From Paenirhodobacter ferrireducens (GTDB taxonomy: Bacteria > Pseudomonadota > Alphaproteobacteria > Rhodobacterales > Rhodobacteraceae), in assembly GCF_004022265.1 (NCBI RefSeq), contig NZ_SAVB01000021.1:41145-105144 (forward strand): a stretch of DNA of 64,000 nt. The letters are read 5' to 3'. Shown here piece by piece: positions 56,911 through 64,000 of this stretch (position 1 is its first letter; each line of letters begins with the position of its first letter). Below the pieces are notes generated by a model, which did no database searches, was not told the origin of the DNA, and saw nothing but the letters and a program-made list of their open reading frames with translations. Position numbers and translations under genes: made by a program.

Positions 56911-56999
56911 CATGGCATTTTTCCTGACAGGAATGTCGCTTTTTTCTGCAAAGCGTCGCATCCGTTTTCTTGCTTGCCAGATACGGGGGGCTTCGGCTA

Positions 57000-57186
57000 T
57001 CGGGAGAGACGTCAGGAACGGGAGAAGCCGGCCACGCGCCGGTGCCGAAGGAGCAACCGCCCCGGTAAACTCTCAGGCAAAAGGACCGACCTGATCGACG
57101 ACTCTGGAGAGAGGCGCCCGGACACGGGAGCCCGCCGAAGGGATAACGATCTCAGGCGCCCGGCAACGGGTTGGGACAGAGGGGGC
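57000..57186 (+). promoter_or_regulatory. Tandem glycine riboswitch
   Basis: Two aptamers in series. The first has CGGGAGAGA, GCCGAAGGAGCAAC, AAACTCTCAGGCAAAAGGAC and CTGGAGAG; the second repeats this with GCCGAAGGGATAACGATCTC, AGGC and GACAGAGGGGG. Tandem glycine aptamers before gcvT switch on the cleavage operon when glycine is plentiful. It lies 66 bp before gcvT. Confidence 0.93.
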
Positions 57187-57251
57187 ATCGAGCGGGCCGA
57201 AAGGCCATGGGATTCGGTGCCGGGGCTTTTCCGGCTGAAAGAGAGTGTGAC

Positions 57252-58361
57252 ATGGCCAGTGAAACCGGCCTGAAGCGGACGCCGCTTTTCGATCTGCATC
57301 TGGAGCTTGGGGCGAAGATGGTGCCCTTTGCCGGCTGGGAGATGCCGGTGCAATATCCGATGGGGGTGCTGAAGGAGCATCTGCACACCCGCGCCGCGGC
57401 GGGGCTGTTCGACGTCAGCCACATGGGGCAGGTGATCCTGCCCGCGGGCGCGGTCGCCGCGCTCGAGGCGCTGGTGCCGGTCGATGTCGCGGGGCTCGGC
57501 CTGAACCGGCAGCGCTATGCGATGTTCACCGATGCCGCGGGTGGCATTCTCGATGACCTGATGGTGGCGAACCGGGGCGATCATCTGTTTCTCGTGGTGA
57601 ACGCCGCCTGTGCCGAGGCCGACAGCGCGCATCTGCGCGCCCATGTGCCGGGCGTCGAGGTGATCGCCGACCGCGCGCTTCTGGCGCTGCAGGGGCCGGC
57701 GGCGGAAACGGCGCTGGCGCGGCTGGTGCCGGGTGTGGCTGCGATGCGCTTCATGGAGGTCGCGACGCTCGTCTGGGAGGGCGCGGAGCTCTGGATCTCG
57801 CGCTCGGGCTATACCGGCGAGGACGGGTTCGAAATCTCGCTGCCCGAGGGGCGCGCCGAGGGGTTCGCCCGCGCCCTGCTGGCGATGGCCGAGGTCGCGC
57901 CGATCGGTCTGGGTGCGCGCGACAGCCTGCGGCTCGAGGCCGGGCTGTGCCTTTATGGCCATGACATCGACACCACCACCTCGCCCGTCGAGGCGGGGCT
58001 TGCCTGGGCGATCCAGAAGGCGCGCCGCGCGGAGGGCGCCCGTGCGGGTGGCTTCCCGGGCGCCGAGCGGATCCTTGCCGAGCTGGCGCAGGGGCCCGCC
58101 CGCCGCCGCGTCGGCCTGCGCCCCGAGGGCCGCGCGCCGATGCGCGAGGGCACCGAGATCTTCGCCGAGGAGAGCGGCGGCGCGGCGCTTGGCCGCGTCA
58201 CCTCGGGTGGTTTCGGCCCCTCGATCAACGCGCCGATGGCGATGGCCTATCTGCCGGCCACGCTGACCGAGGGCACGCTCGTCTATGGCGAGGTGCGCGG
58301 CAAGCGTCACCCCGTCCGCATCGCCCCGATGCCCTTCCATCCCCATTCCTACAAACGCTGA
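57252..58361 (+). CDS. gcvT: Glycine cleavage system T protein (aminomethyltransferase)
   Basis: 369 residues. VPFAGWEMPVQYPMGVLKEH and GLFDVSHMGQ are N-terminal blocks; SRSGYTGEDGFEISLP and GLGARDSLRLEAGLCLYGHD contain the folate-binding residues. It passes the methylene group from the H protein to THF. First gene of gcvTHP under the riboswitch. Confidence 0.97.
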   Translation: MASETGLKRTPLFDLHLELGAKMVPFAGWEMPVQYPMGVLKEHLHTRAAAGLFDVSHMGQVILPAGAVAALEALVPVDVAGLGLNRQRYAMFTDAAGGILDDLMVANRGDHLFLVVNAACAEADSAHLRAHVPGVEVIADRALLALQGPAAETALARLVPGVAAMRFMEVATLVWEGAELWISRSGYTGEDGFEISLPEGRAEGFARALLAMAEVAPIGLGARDSLRLEAGLCLYGHDIDTTTSPVEAGLAWAIQKARRAEGARAGGFPGAERILAELAQGPARRRVGLRPEGRAPMREGTEIFAEESGGAALGRVTSGGFGPSINAPMAMAYLPATLTEGTLVYGEVRGKRHPVRIAPMPFHPHSYKR

Positions 58362-58373
58362 GGAGCCCCCGAG

Positions 58374-58736
58374 ATGACGATCAAATTCACCGAAGAGCAC
58401 GAATGGCTGCGCGTCGAGGGCGACCTCGTGGTTGTCGGCATCACCGAACATGCCTCGGAACAGCTGGGCGACGTGGTCTTCGTCGAACTGCCCGAGCCCG
58501 GGACCAAGGTCGCCAAGGGCGACGAGATCTGCGTGATCGAATCGGTCAAGGCGGCCTCGGACATCCTCGCCCCGGTCGATGGCGAGATCGTCGAGGTGAA
58601 CGAGGCGCTTTCCGACAACCCCGCCCTGGTCAACGAGGACCCGCTTGGCGCGTGGTTCTTCAAGATGAAGGTCGAGGACATGGAGCAGCTCGATGCCTTC
58701 ATGTCGGAAGAGGATTATAAGGATTTCATCGGTTAA
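58374..58736 (+). CDS. gcvH: Glycine cleavage system H protein
   Basis: 120 residues with the lipoyl attachment Lys59 in [16 protein letters not shown]. It shuttles the aminomethyl group between P and T proteins. 12 bp after gcvT, four bp before gcvP. Confidence 0.98.
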   Translation: MTIKFTEEHEWLRVEGDLVVVGITEHASEQLGDVVFVELPEPGTKVAKGDEICVIESVKAASDILAPVDGEIVEVNEALSDNPALVNEDPLGAWFFKMKVEDMEQLDAFMSEEDYKDFIG

Positions 58737-58740
58737 TCCC

Positions 58741-61566
58741 ATGTTCACGCCCACTTCCTACGATACCTACGATTTCGCCAACCGCCGCCATATCGGGCCA
58801 AGCCCGGCCGAGATGGCCGAGATGCTGAAGGCGGTGGGCGTGCCCTCGCTCGAGGCGCTGATCGACGAGACGGTGCCCGCCGCGATCCGCCAGACGCGGC
58901 CGCTCGGCTGGGCGCCGATGACCGAACACGCGCTGCTCGAGAAGCTGCGCGGGGTGGCGGCGAAGAACCGGGTGATGACCTCGCTGATCGGGCAGGGCTA
59001 TTACGGCACGGTCACGCCGCCGGCGATCCAGCGCAACATCCTGGAAAACCCGGCCTGGTACACCGCCTATACCCCCTATCAGCCCGAGATCGCGCAGGGC
59101 CGGCTCGAGGCGCTGCTGAACTATCAGACGATGGTGGCGGACCTCACCGGCCTGCCGGTGGCGAACGCCTCGCTTCTTGACGAGGCGACGGCGGCGGCCG
59201 AGGCGATGACCATGGCTGAGCGCGCGGCGAAATCGAAGGCGCGCGCCTTCTTCGTCGATGTGAACCTGCATCCGCAGACGATCGGCGTGATCGAGACCCG
59301 GGCGCTGCCGCTCGGCATCGAGATCATCAAGGGCGAGCCCGAGACGCTGGTCCCCGACCAGGTCTTCGGCGCGATCTTCCAGTATCCGGGCACCTATGGC
59401 CATGTCCGCGATTTCACCGATCTGATCGAAAAACTCCACGCCGCCAAGGCATTGGCGGTGGTTGCGACCGACCTTCTGGCGCTGTGCCTGCTGAAGGAAC
59501 CGGGCGCGATGGGGGCCGACATTGCGGTGGGTTCGGCGCAGCGCTTCGGCGTGCCGATGGGCTATGGCGGCCCGCATGCGGCCTTCATGGCGACGCGCGA
59601 CGAGCTGAAGCGGTCGATGCCCGGGCGCATCGTCGGTGTCTCGATCGACAGCCGTGGCAACAAGGCCTATCGGCTCAGCCTGCAGACCCGCGAACAGCAC
59701 ATCCGCCGCGAGAAGGCGACCTCGAACGTCTGCACCGCGCAGGCGCTGCTCGCCGTGATGGCGAGCTTCTACGCCGTCTTCCACGGGCCCGTCGGGCTGC
59801 GCGCGATCGCCGAGCAGGTGCATCTGAACGCGGTGCGGCTGCGCGATGCGCTGGTGGCCGCCGGCGCCGAGGTCGCCCCCGAGGCCTTCTTCGACACGAT
59901 CACCGTGAAGGTCGGCGTCGGCCAGCAGGGGATCATGGCGGCCGCCCGCCACCGCGGGCTGAACCTGCGCCGCGTCGGGCGCGACCGGGTCGGGATCTCG
60001 GTCGACGAGCTGACCGATGCCGGCGTCATCGCCCGGCTTCTCGACGCCTTCGGCATCACCGATCCGGCGCCCGAGACCGTGGGCCTCGGCTTCCCCGAGA
60101 CGATGCTGCGCGACAGCGCCTATCTCACCCACCCGGTCTTTCACATGAACCGGGCGGAAAGCGAGATGATGCGCTACATGCGCCGGCTTTCGGACCGCGA
60201 CCTCGCGCTTGACCGCGCGATGATCCCGCTCGGCTCGTGCACGATGAAGCTCAACGCCGCGGCCGAGATGATGCCGATCTCCTGGCCCGAGTTCTCCTCG
60301 CTCCATCCCTTCGCGCCGGCGAACCAGGCCGAGGGCTATGCCGAGGTGATCGCCGATCTCGAGCAGAAACTGTGCGAGATCACCGGCTATGACGCCTTCT
60401 CGATGCAGCCGAACTCCGGCGCGCAGGGCGAATATGCCGGGCTGATGACGATTGCCGCATACCATCGCGCGCGGGGCGAGGGGCACCGGCGCGTGTGCCT
60501 GATCCCGGTCTCGGCGCATGGCACCAACCCGGCTTCGGCGCATATGGCGGGGATGCAGGTCGTTGTGGTCAAGGCCGCGCCGAACGGCGACATCGACCTC
60601 GAGGATTTCGCGGCGAAGGCGGCCGAGGCGGGGGGCGATCTCGCGGCCTGCATGATCACCTATCCCTCGACCCATGGCGTCTTCGAGGAGACGGTGAAGC
60701 GGGTGTGCGAGATCACCCATGAGCACGGTGGCCAGGTCTATATCGACGGCGCGAACATGAACGCGCTTGTGGGCCTGGTGAAGCCGGGCGAGATCGGCGG
60801 CGATGTCAGTCACCTGAACCTGCACAAGACCTTCGCCATCCCGCATGGCGGCGGCGGCCCGGGCATGGGCCCGATCGGGGTGAAGGCGCATCTCGCGCCG
60901 CATCTGCCGGGCCACCCCGAGCTCGGCGGCGTCGAGGGGCCGGTGAGTGCCGCGCCCTATGGTTCGGCCTCGATCCTGCTGATCAGCTGGGCCTATTGCC
61001 TGATGATGGGCGGCGCGGGCCTGACCCAGGCGACGCGGGTCGCGATCCTGAACGCGAATTACATCGCGGCGCGGCTGAAGCCGCTCTATCCGATCCTCTT
61101 CATGGGCAACCGGGGGCGGGTGGCGCATGAGTGCATCCTCGACACCCGCGGCTTCGCCGAGGTGGGGGTGACGGTCGATGACATCGCGAAGCGGCTGGTC
61201 GACAACGGCTTCCACGCGCCGACGATGAGCTGGCCGGTCGCCGGCACGCTGATGGTCGAACCGACGGAATCGGAGACGAAGGCCGAGCTTGACCGCTTCA
61301 TCACCGCAATGGAGGCGATCCGGGCCGAGATCGACGATGTCGCCCTGGGCCGCATCGGCGCCGAGGACAGCCCGCTGCGCCGTGCGCCGCACACGGTCGA
61401 GGATCTGGTGGCCGACTGGGATCGGCCCTACAGCCGCGAACAGGGCTGCTTCCCGCCCGGCGCCTTCCGCGAGGACAAGTACTGGCCGCCCGTCGGCCGG
61501 GTCGACAACGTCTATGGCGACCGGCATCTGGTGTGCACCTGCCCGCCGGTCGAGGACTGGATGTAA
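58741..61566 (+). CDS. gcvP: Glycine dehydrogenase (decarboxylating), P protein
   Basis: 941 residues, the fused single-chain form. The PLP Lys is in [34 protein letters not shown] and [12 protein letters not shown] are N-terminal blocks. It decarboxylates glycine. It starts four bases after the gcvH stop. A 1077-codon frame on the opposite strand is a shadow. Confidence 0.98.
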   Translation: MFTPTSYDTYDFANRRHIGPSPAEMAEMLKAVGVPSLEALIDETVPAAIRQTRPLGWAPMTEHALLEKLRGVAAKNRVMTSLIGQGYYGTVTPPAIQRNILENPAWYTAYTPYQPEIAQGRLEALLNYQTMVADLTGLPVANASLLDEATAAAEAMTMAERAAKSKARAFFVDVNLHPQTIGVIETRALPLGIEIIKGEPETLVPDQVFGAIFQYPGTYGHVRDFTDLIEKLHAAKALAVVATDLLALCLLKEPGAMGADIAVGSAQRFGVPMGYGGPHAAFMATRDELKRSMPGRIVGVSIDSRGNKAYRLSLQTREQHIRREKATSNVCTAQALLAVMASFYAVFHGPVGLRAIAEQVHLNAVRLRDALVAAGAEVAPEAFFDTITVKVGVGQQGIMAAARHRGLNLRRVGRDRVGISVDELTDAGVIARLLDAFGITDPAPETVGLGFPETMLRDSAYLTHPVFHMNRAESEMMRYMRRLSDRDLALDRAMIPLGSCTMKLNAAAEMMPISWPEFSSLHPFAPANQAEGYAEVIADLEQKLCEITGYDAFSMQPNSGAQGEYAGLMTIAAYHRARGEGHRRVCLIPVSAHGTNPASAHMAGMQVVVVKAAPNGDIDLEDFAAKAAEAGGDLAACMITYPSTHGVFEETVKRVCEITHEHGGQVYIDGANMNALVGLVKPGEIGGDVSHLNLHKTFAIPHGGGGPGMGPIGVKAHLAPHLPGHPELGGVEGPVSAAPYGSASILLISWAYCLMMGGAGLTQATRVAILNANYIAARLKPLYPILFMGNRGRVAHECILDTRGFAEVGVTVDDIAKRLVDNGFHAPTMSWPVAGTLMVEPTESETKAELDRFITAMEAIRAEIDDVALGRIGAEDSPLRRAPHTVEDLVADWDRPYSREQGCFPPGAFREDKYWPPVGRVDNVYGDRHLVCTCPPVEDWM

Positions 61567-61574
61567 GACAACGG

Positions 61575-61725
61575 GCCGGGGGCGCTGCCCCCGGACCCCC
61601 GGAGTATTTCGGCCAAGGAAATGCCGGGTGGAAAGGGGAGGGGCACCTTCCCCTTTCCGCTTCCAATTGCCCCAAAATATCCCGGGGGTGAATTGGCGTA
61701 GCCAAGAGGGGCCAGCGCCCCCTTG
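61575..61725. repeat. Intergenic GC-hairpin repeat, locus 8 (two arms, hairpins outward)
   Basis: Arm B' next to gcvP: GGGGGCGCTGCCCCC, GACCCCCGGAGTATTTCGG and CCAAGGAA. The centre carries an extra hairpin GGAAAGGGGA / TCCCCTTTCC. Arm A': CTTCCAATTGCCCC, AAATATCCCGGGGGTGA and a hairpin next to the minus-strand small gene. Between convergent genes. Confidence 0.85.
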
Positions 61726-61730
61726 CGGCC

Positions 61731-61913
61731 TCACCGCTGGCGCTGCGGCAGGTCTTCGGGCCCGAAGCTCACCCCCTGCGGGGCCAGCCATGCGGCGAAA
61801 CGGGCGATCTTCTCGGCCATTTCGCAGGTGCCGCCCTGCCGCGCCATTTCCTCGGCATAGGCCGCGCGCAGCGCCTCCTGCCGCTCGGCCGTCAGGTTCC
61901 GGAACGGGGTCAT
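61731..61913 (-). CDS. Small hypothetical protein
   Basis: 60 residues, mainly helical, charged (NLTAERQEALRAAYAEEMAR). AAGGAG lies before the ATG. Not recognised; divergent from trxC and the only gene served by the adjacent repeat arm. The clear ribosome site and end of frame support coding. Confidence 0.65.
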   Translation of the reverse strand: MTPFRNLTAERQEALRAAYAEEMARQGGTCEMAEKIARFAAWLAPQGVSFGPEDLPQRQR

Positions 61914-61982
61914 CCTGTCTCCTTGCATTGTCGCGAGTCGCTTCCAATATATTCGGCAAATCGAATGCAACGGAGGCTCAAC

Positions 61983-62426
61983 ATGGCCGAATCGATGCGC
62001 GTGACCTGTCTCGAATGCGGGCAGGCGAACCGGGTTCCCGCCGACCGGCTGCTCGCGGGACCGAAATGCGGCGTCTGCGGCGCGCCGCTGATCTCGGGCA
62101 AGGTGACCGAGATCGAGACCGAGACCCTGATGAAGGCGGAAAAGGACGACCTGCCGCTTCTCGTCGACTTCTGGGCGCCTTGGTGCGGGCCTTGCCGGCA
62201 GATGGCGCCGCAGTTCCAGGCGGCGGCGGGGATGCTGACGCCGCAGGTGCGGCTCGCCAAGATCAACACCGAGTCGAATCCGACAGTGGCGCAACGCTAT
62301 CGGATCCAGGGGATTCCGGCCTTCGTGCTGTTTCGTGGCGGGCGCGAGGTGGCGCGCGCGGCAGGCGCCCGGCCGGCCGCCGATCTTGCCGCCTTCGTGC
62401 GTGGCAAGCTTGGCGTCACGGCCTGA
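61983..62426 (+). CDS. trxC: Thioredoxin 2 (zinc-binding)
   Basis: 147 residues. An N-terminal zinc ribbon with C9/C12 and C29/C32 precedes a thioredoxin domain with WCGPC (C68, C71) and the cis-Pro in GIPAFVLF. It is the stress-type cytosolic thioredoxin. GGAGG is placed seven bases before ATG 61983. Confidence 0.96.
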   Translation: MAESMRVTCLECGQANRVPADRLLAGPKCGVCGAPLISGKVTEIETETLMKAEKDDLPLLVDFWAPWCGPCRQMAPQFQAAAGMLTPQVRLAKINTESNPTVAQRYRIQGIPAFVLFRGGREVARAAGARPAADLAAFVRGKLGVTA

Positions 62427-62469
62427 AAGGGGGGGGCGGCGGGGGAGCAAAACTCCTCGAAACCGAAGA

Positions 62470-62487
62470 ATGAAAAATCTTTCATTC
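62470..62487 (+). terminator. Hairpin after trxC
   Basis: Perfect 7-bp stem AATGAAA / TTTCATT with an AATC loop, 44 bases after the trxC stop, AT-rich and followed by CCCG, not by a T run. It may simply be part of the tRNA promoter region. Confidence 0.35.
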
Positions 62488-62503
62488 CCGTGTTTTGGGG
62501 CGC

Positions 62504-62532
62504 TTGACATTCCCCCGCCAAAGGGCGAAAAG
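62504..62532 (+). promoter_or_regulatory. tRNA-Ala promoter
   Basis: Perfect -35 TTGACA (62504-62509), then 17 bp to GAAAAG (62527-62532), a poor -10. It begins 42 bp before the tRNA, suitable for a stable-RNA promoter. Confidence 0.5.
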
Positions 62533-62545
62533 CCCCCCACGGCGA

Positions 62546-62621
62546 GGGGCTGTAGCTCAGTTGGGAGAGCGCATCGTTCGCAATGATGAGGTCAGGGGTT
62601 CGATCCCCCTCAGCTCCACCA
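62546..62621 (+). tRNA. tRNA-Ala (anticodon CGC)
   Basis: 76 nt cloverleaf: acceptor GGGGCTG with CAGCTCC, D-arm GCTC-AGTTGGGA-GAGC, anticodon stem CATCG/TGATG with loop TTCGCAA (anticodon CGC, reads GCG), T-arm AGGGG-TTCGATC-CCCCT, and encoded CCA. It marks the border to lower-GC DNA. Confidence 0.97.
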
Positions 62622-62864
62622 AGCCGTTCCTGTGTAATTTACCCATAACAGTGCCGATCTGAAGCATAAGCGTACCGATCGGCTGTCAACATGTTTGTTG
62701 GCGCACGGAAACCATCCTGTCCACGACGTTTCCTGCTCTTCGGTGAATTTCCTCCTTTCCCGCAGCGATACCCTCTCACGTTGGACGTGACGGCATCCGG
62801 ATCGTGTTTGCTCGCACTCGATGTGCGGCTAGACTGGTTCGGCTTCCCTCTGAGACCAATCCCC
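62622..62864. other. Lower-GC DNA after the tRNA, possible island border
   Basis: Base composition drops to near 50% G+C directly after the tRNA CCA. Ordinary codon bias is lost. No attachment-site repeat of the tRNA 3' end is visible before 64000 and no integrase is in the window. Confidence 0.5.
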
Positions 62865-63422
62865 ATGACCTTCTGGTACACCGCCGACCTCCATTTCGGG
62901 CATGAGAGCATCATCCCCAACGCCCGGCGCCCGTTTCGCGACACCGCGCATATGGACGCCGCGCTGATCGAGGCCCTCTGGCAGAAGGTTGGGCCGGAGG
63001 ATGACCTCTGGATCATCGGCGATTTCGCCTTCGGCCCGAAGGTCAAGGATCCCGACTGGCTGCTCGCGCTCTTCGGTCAGCTTCCGGGCGCGCGGCGGCA
63101 CCTGATCGTCGGCAATCACGACGGCCCGCTGACGCAGGCGCTGCCGTGGGACAGCGTGTCCCTGCTTGCTGAGGCCGAAGATCCCGCAGCGGATCTGCCA
63201 GTCACGCTGTGCCACTACCCGATGATGACGTGGAACGGCGCGAGGAAAGGCGCGCTGCACCTGTTCGGGCATGTTCATGGGAACTGGCAAGGCAGCGCCA
63301 ACAGTCTCAATGTCGGCGTCGATGTCTGGAATCATGCGCCTGTCACGATTGCAGAGGCTGCCCGGCGCGCAAAGGCATTGCCGAAGCACAAGCACTGGAA
63401 GGACGTGGAACCGAGGGCGTGA
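62865..63422 (+). CDS. Calcineurin-like metallophosphoesterase
   Basis: 185 residues. All motifs are present: DLHFGH, GDFAFG, GNHDG, CHYPMMTW and GHVHGNW. The short form with DLHFGHE at residue 8-14 is a group common in phages and mobile elements, often annotated simply as phosphoesterase. I start at ATG 62865; the frame is open to 62691 without resemblance. Ribosome site weak. Confidence 0.87.
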   Translation: MTFWYTADLHFGHESIIPNARRPFRDTAHMDAALIEALWQKVGPEDDLWIIGDFAFGPKVKDPDWLLALFGQLPGARRHLIVGNHDGPLTQALPWDSVSLLAEAEDPAADLPVTLCHYPMMTWNGARKGALHLFGHVHGNWQGSANSLNVGVDVWNHAPVTIAEAARRAKALPKHKHWKDVEPRA

Positions 63423-63666
63423 GAGATCGCGGCGATTTCCGGAATGGGCGCAGGTGACGTATTCGGCCCGTGAGCCGCCGGTCGCCTTTTGACGCCTCTT
63501 CCTGGAAGCAGCCGCTCGGGCCAAGTGCGGCGCTGTGCGGTGGATGAATGGTGGCTATATGGGGAACGCGCAACCGCCGGTCATTCTTGGTCAGATTTGG
63601 CAGTCAATGTTACTGAGAGCGGGCGGCGGATTTCTGGGAATGCGCAAAGGACTTGAAGGACGTGAA
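63423..63666. other. Intergenic stretch, about 240 bp
   Basis: Mixed base composition; no promoter, gene or repeat recognised. An open frame from 63535 leads into the nucleotidyltransferase but its first 44 codons look non-coding. Confidence 0.4.
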
Positions 63667-63879
63667 ATGTGCCGGAAGAAACCTTCACAAGCTCTCATGC
63701 ACGGCCGCCATGTGATCCGGCAACTCGTCGCGCAACATCACGCATTGAATCCTCGCGTCTACGGCTCTGTGCTTCGTCAAGAAGACAAGGAAGATAGCGA
63801 TCTCGACATTTTGGTGGATCCTACGCCCGAAACCACTCTCTTCGATCTAGGGGGCCTACAGGAGACCTTGTTTCGCTAA
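63667..63879 (+). pseudogene. MNT-type nucleotidyltransferase, truncated (MntA-like antitoxin)
   Basis: 70 residues left of a minimal nucleotidyltransferase: RVYGSVLRQEDKEDSDLDIL has the GS-x10-DxD catalytic motif, and LVDPTPETTLFDLGG is a block of MntA-like proteins paired with HEPN toxins. The frame ends at LQETLFR, but shifting it by two bases continues GDLVSLIGRRADLGLIPS, close to the family's C-terminus. So a frameshift near 63860 has cut the gene. A partner toxin may lie beyond 64000. Confidence 0.65.
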
Positions 63880-64000
63880 TCGGACGACGGGCCGATCTGG
63901 GCCTTATCCCGTCTGTCTCATGTCACGGCCTCGATCTCGGCCCGTCCCAGGGCCGAGCAGCGGTTCATGAATGAGCCATGTCGCGCCATTGGTCCGAGCG
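63880..64000. other. End of window after the truncated nucleotidyltransferase
   Basis: The shifted frame reads on for about 20 plausible codons and then degenerates. No start of a HEPN gene is seen in the remaining bases. Confidence 0.35.

Noticed and set aside
58726..61959. 1077-codon open frame opposite gcvP
   Set aside because: Exact antisense of a full-length gcvP with all P-protein motifs; long antisense frames are common at this GC content.
62691..62864. 58-residue N-terminal extension of the metallophosphoesterase
   Set aside because: Members of this group begin directly with the DLHFGH strand; the extension resembles no protein.

Overview
The window is one contiguous piece of a high-GC (about two-thirds G+C by eye) alphaproteobacterial chromosome, almost certainly Rhodobacteraceae. 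The evidence is a capsulatus-type FdVI [2Fe-2S] ferredoxin, PHA genes with CTGC-N3-GCAG PhaR boxes, an imelysin/di-haem iron operon, a GatCA plus short GluRS arrangement, and a family of GC-hairpin intergenic repeats. It is mainly core genome; only the last ~1.4 kb, beyond a tRNA-Ala(CGC), looks acquired.

Layout. 1-2.2 kb: end of phaC, then phasin phaP and repressor phaR, with three PhaR operator candidates. 2.3-4.8 kb: class III aminotransferase divergent from a LysR regulator. 5.0-11.4 kb: pyrG and secG, purA plus a DUF2842 protein, and a 798-aa Ala/Pro/Glu-rich protein. 11.5-14.6 kb: thiamine pyrophosphokinase overlapping a DMT exporter, then a flavin reductase divergent from an AraC regulator. 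14.9-18.5 kb: purU, a YjhX(TopAI)-GNAT pair behind a structured leader with a 12-codon uORF, ferredoxin, a peptidoglycan-binding protein and a cysteine hydrolase. 18.6-24.9 kb: degP, a broken DUF2065 gene, hflC-hflK, glutathione reductase, rpiA. 25-31.2 kb: sdaA, a UPF0173 hydrolase, gatC-gatA, a lipoprotein, an AmpD-like amidase and rnpB. 31.4-38.1 kb: a DUF533 protein, rpmG, a putative tail-anchored protein and a four-gene iron operon (imelysin, di-haem oxidoreductase, second imelysin, DUF1513) behind an IscR-like dyad. 38.1-46.8 kb (minus strand): leuL-leuA, then mreB-mreC-mreD-mrdA-rodA-ghrA. 47-55.4 kb: a thioesterase, a MORN protein, nadE, taurine-pyruvate aminotransferase with a divergent XRE-cupin regulator, a PfkB kinase, a Tat-exported MBL protein and a zincin. 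55.5-62.4 kb: gltX, a tandem glycine riboswitch, gcvT-gcvH-gcvP, a small unknown gene and trxC. 62.5-64 kb: tRNA-Ala, then lower-GC DNA with a metallophosphoesterase and a truncated nucleotidyltransferase.

How it works together. Several units show cis-regulation that can be read directly: PhaR boxes in the phaP and phaR promoters, a leucine-rich leader peptide before leuA, a tandem glycine riboswitch before gcvTHP, a long stem covering the pyrG ribosome-binding region, and a uORF leader before yjhX. The last resembles the arrangement reported for E. coli topAI and is my best candidate for an undescribed system here. A second theme is a repeat family present at eight loci: a GGGGGC/GCCCCC hairpin next to a conserved CCCCCGAGGTATTT block, placed at gene 3' ends and mostly between convergent genes. 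All functions are inferred from sequence by eye; no database search was run.
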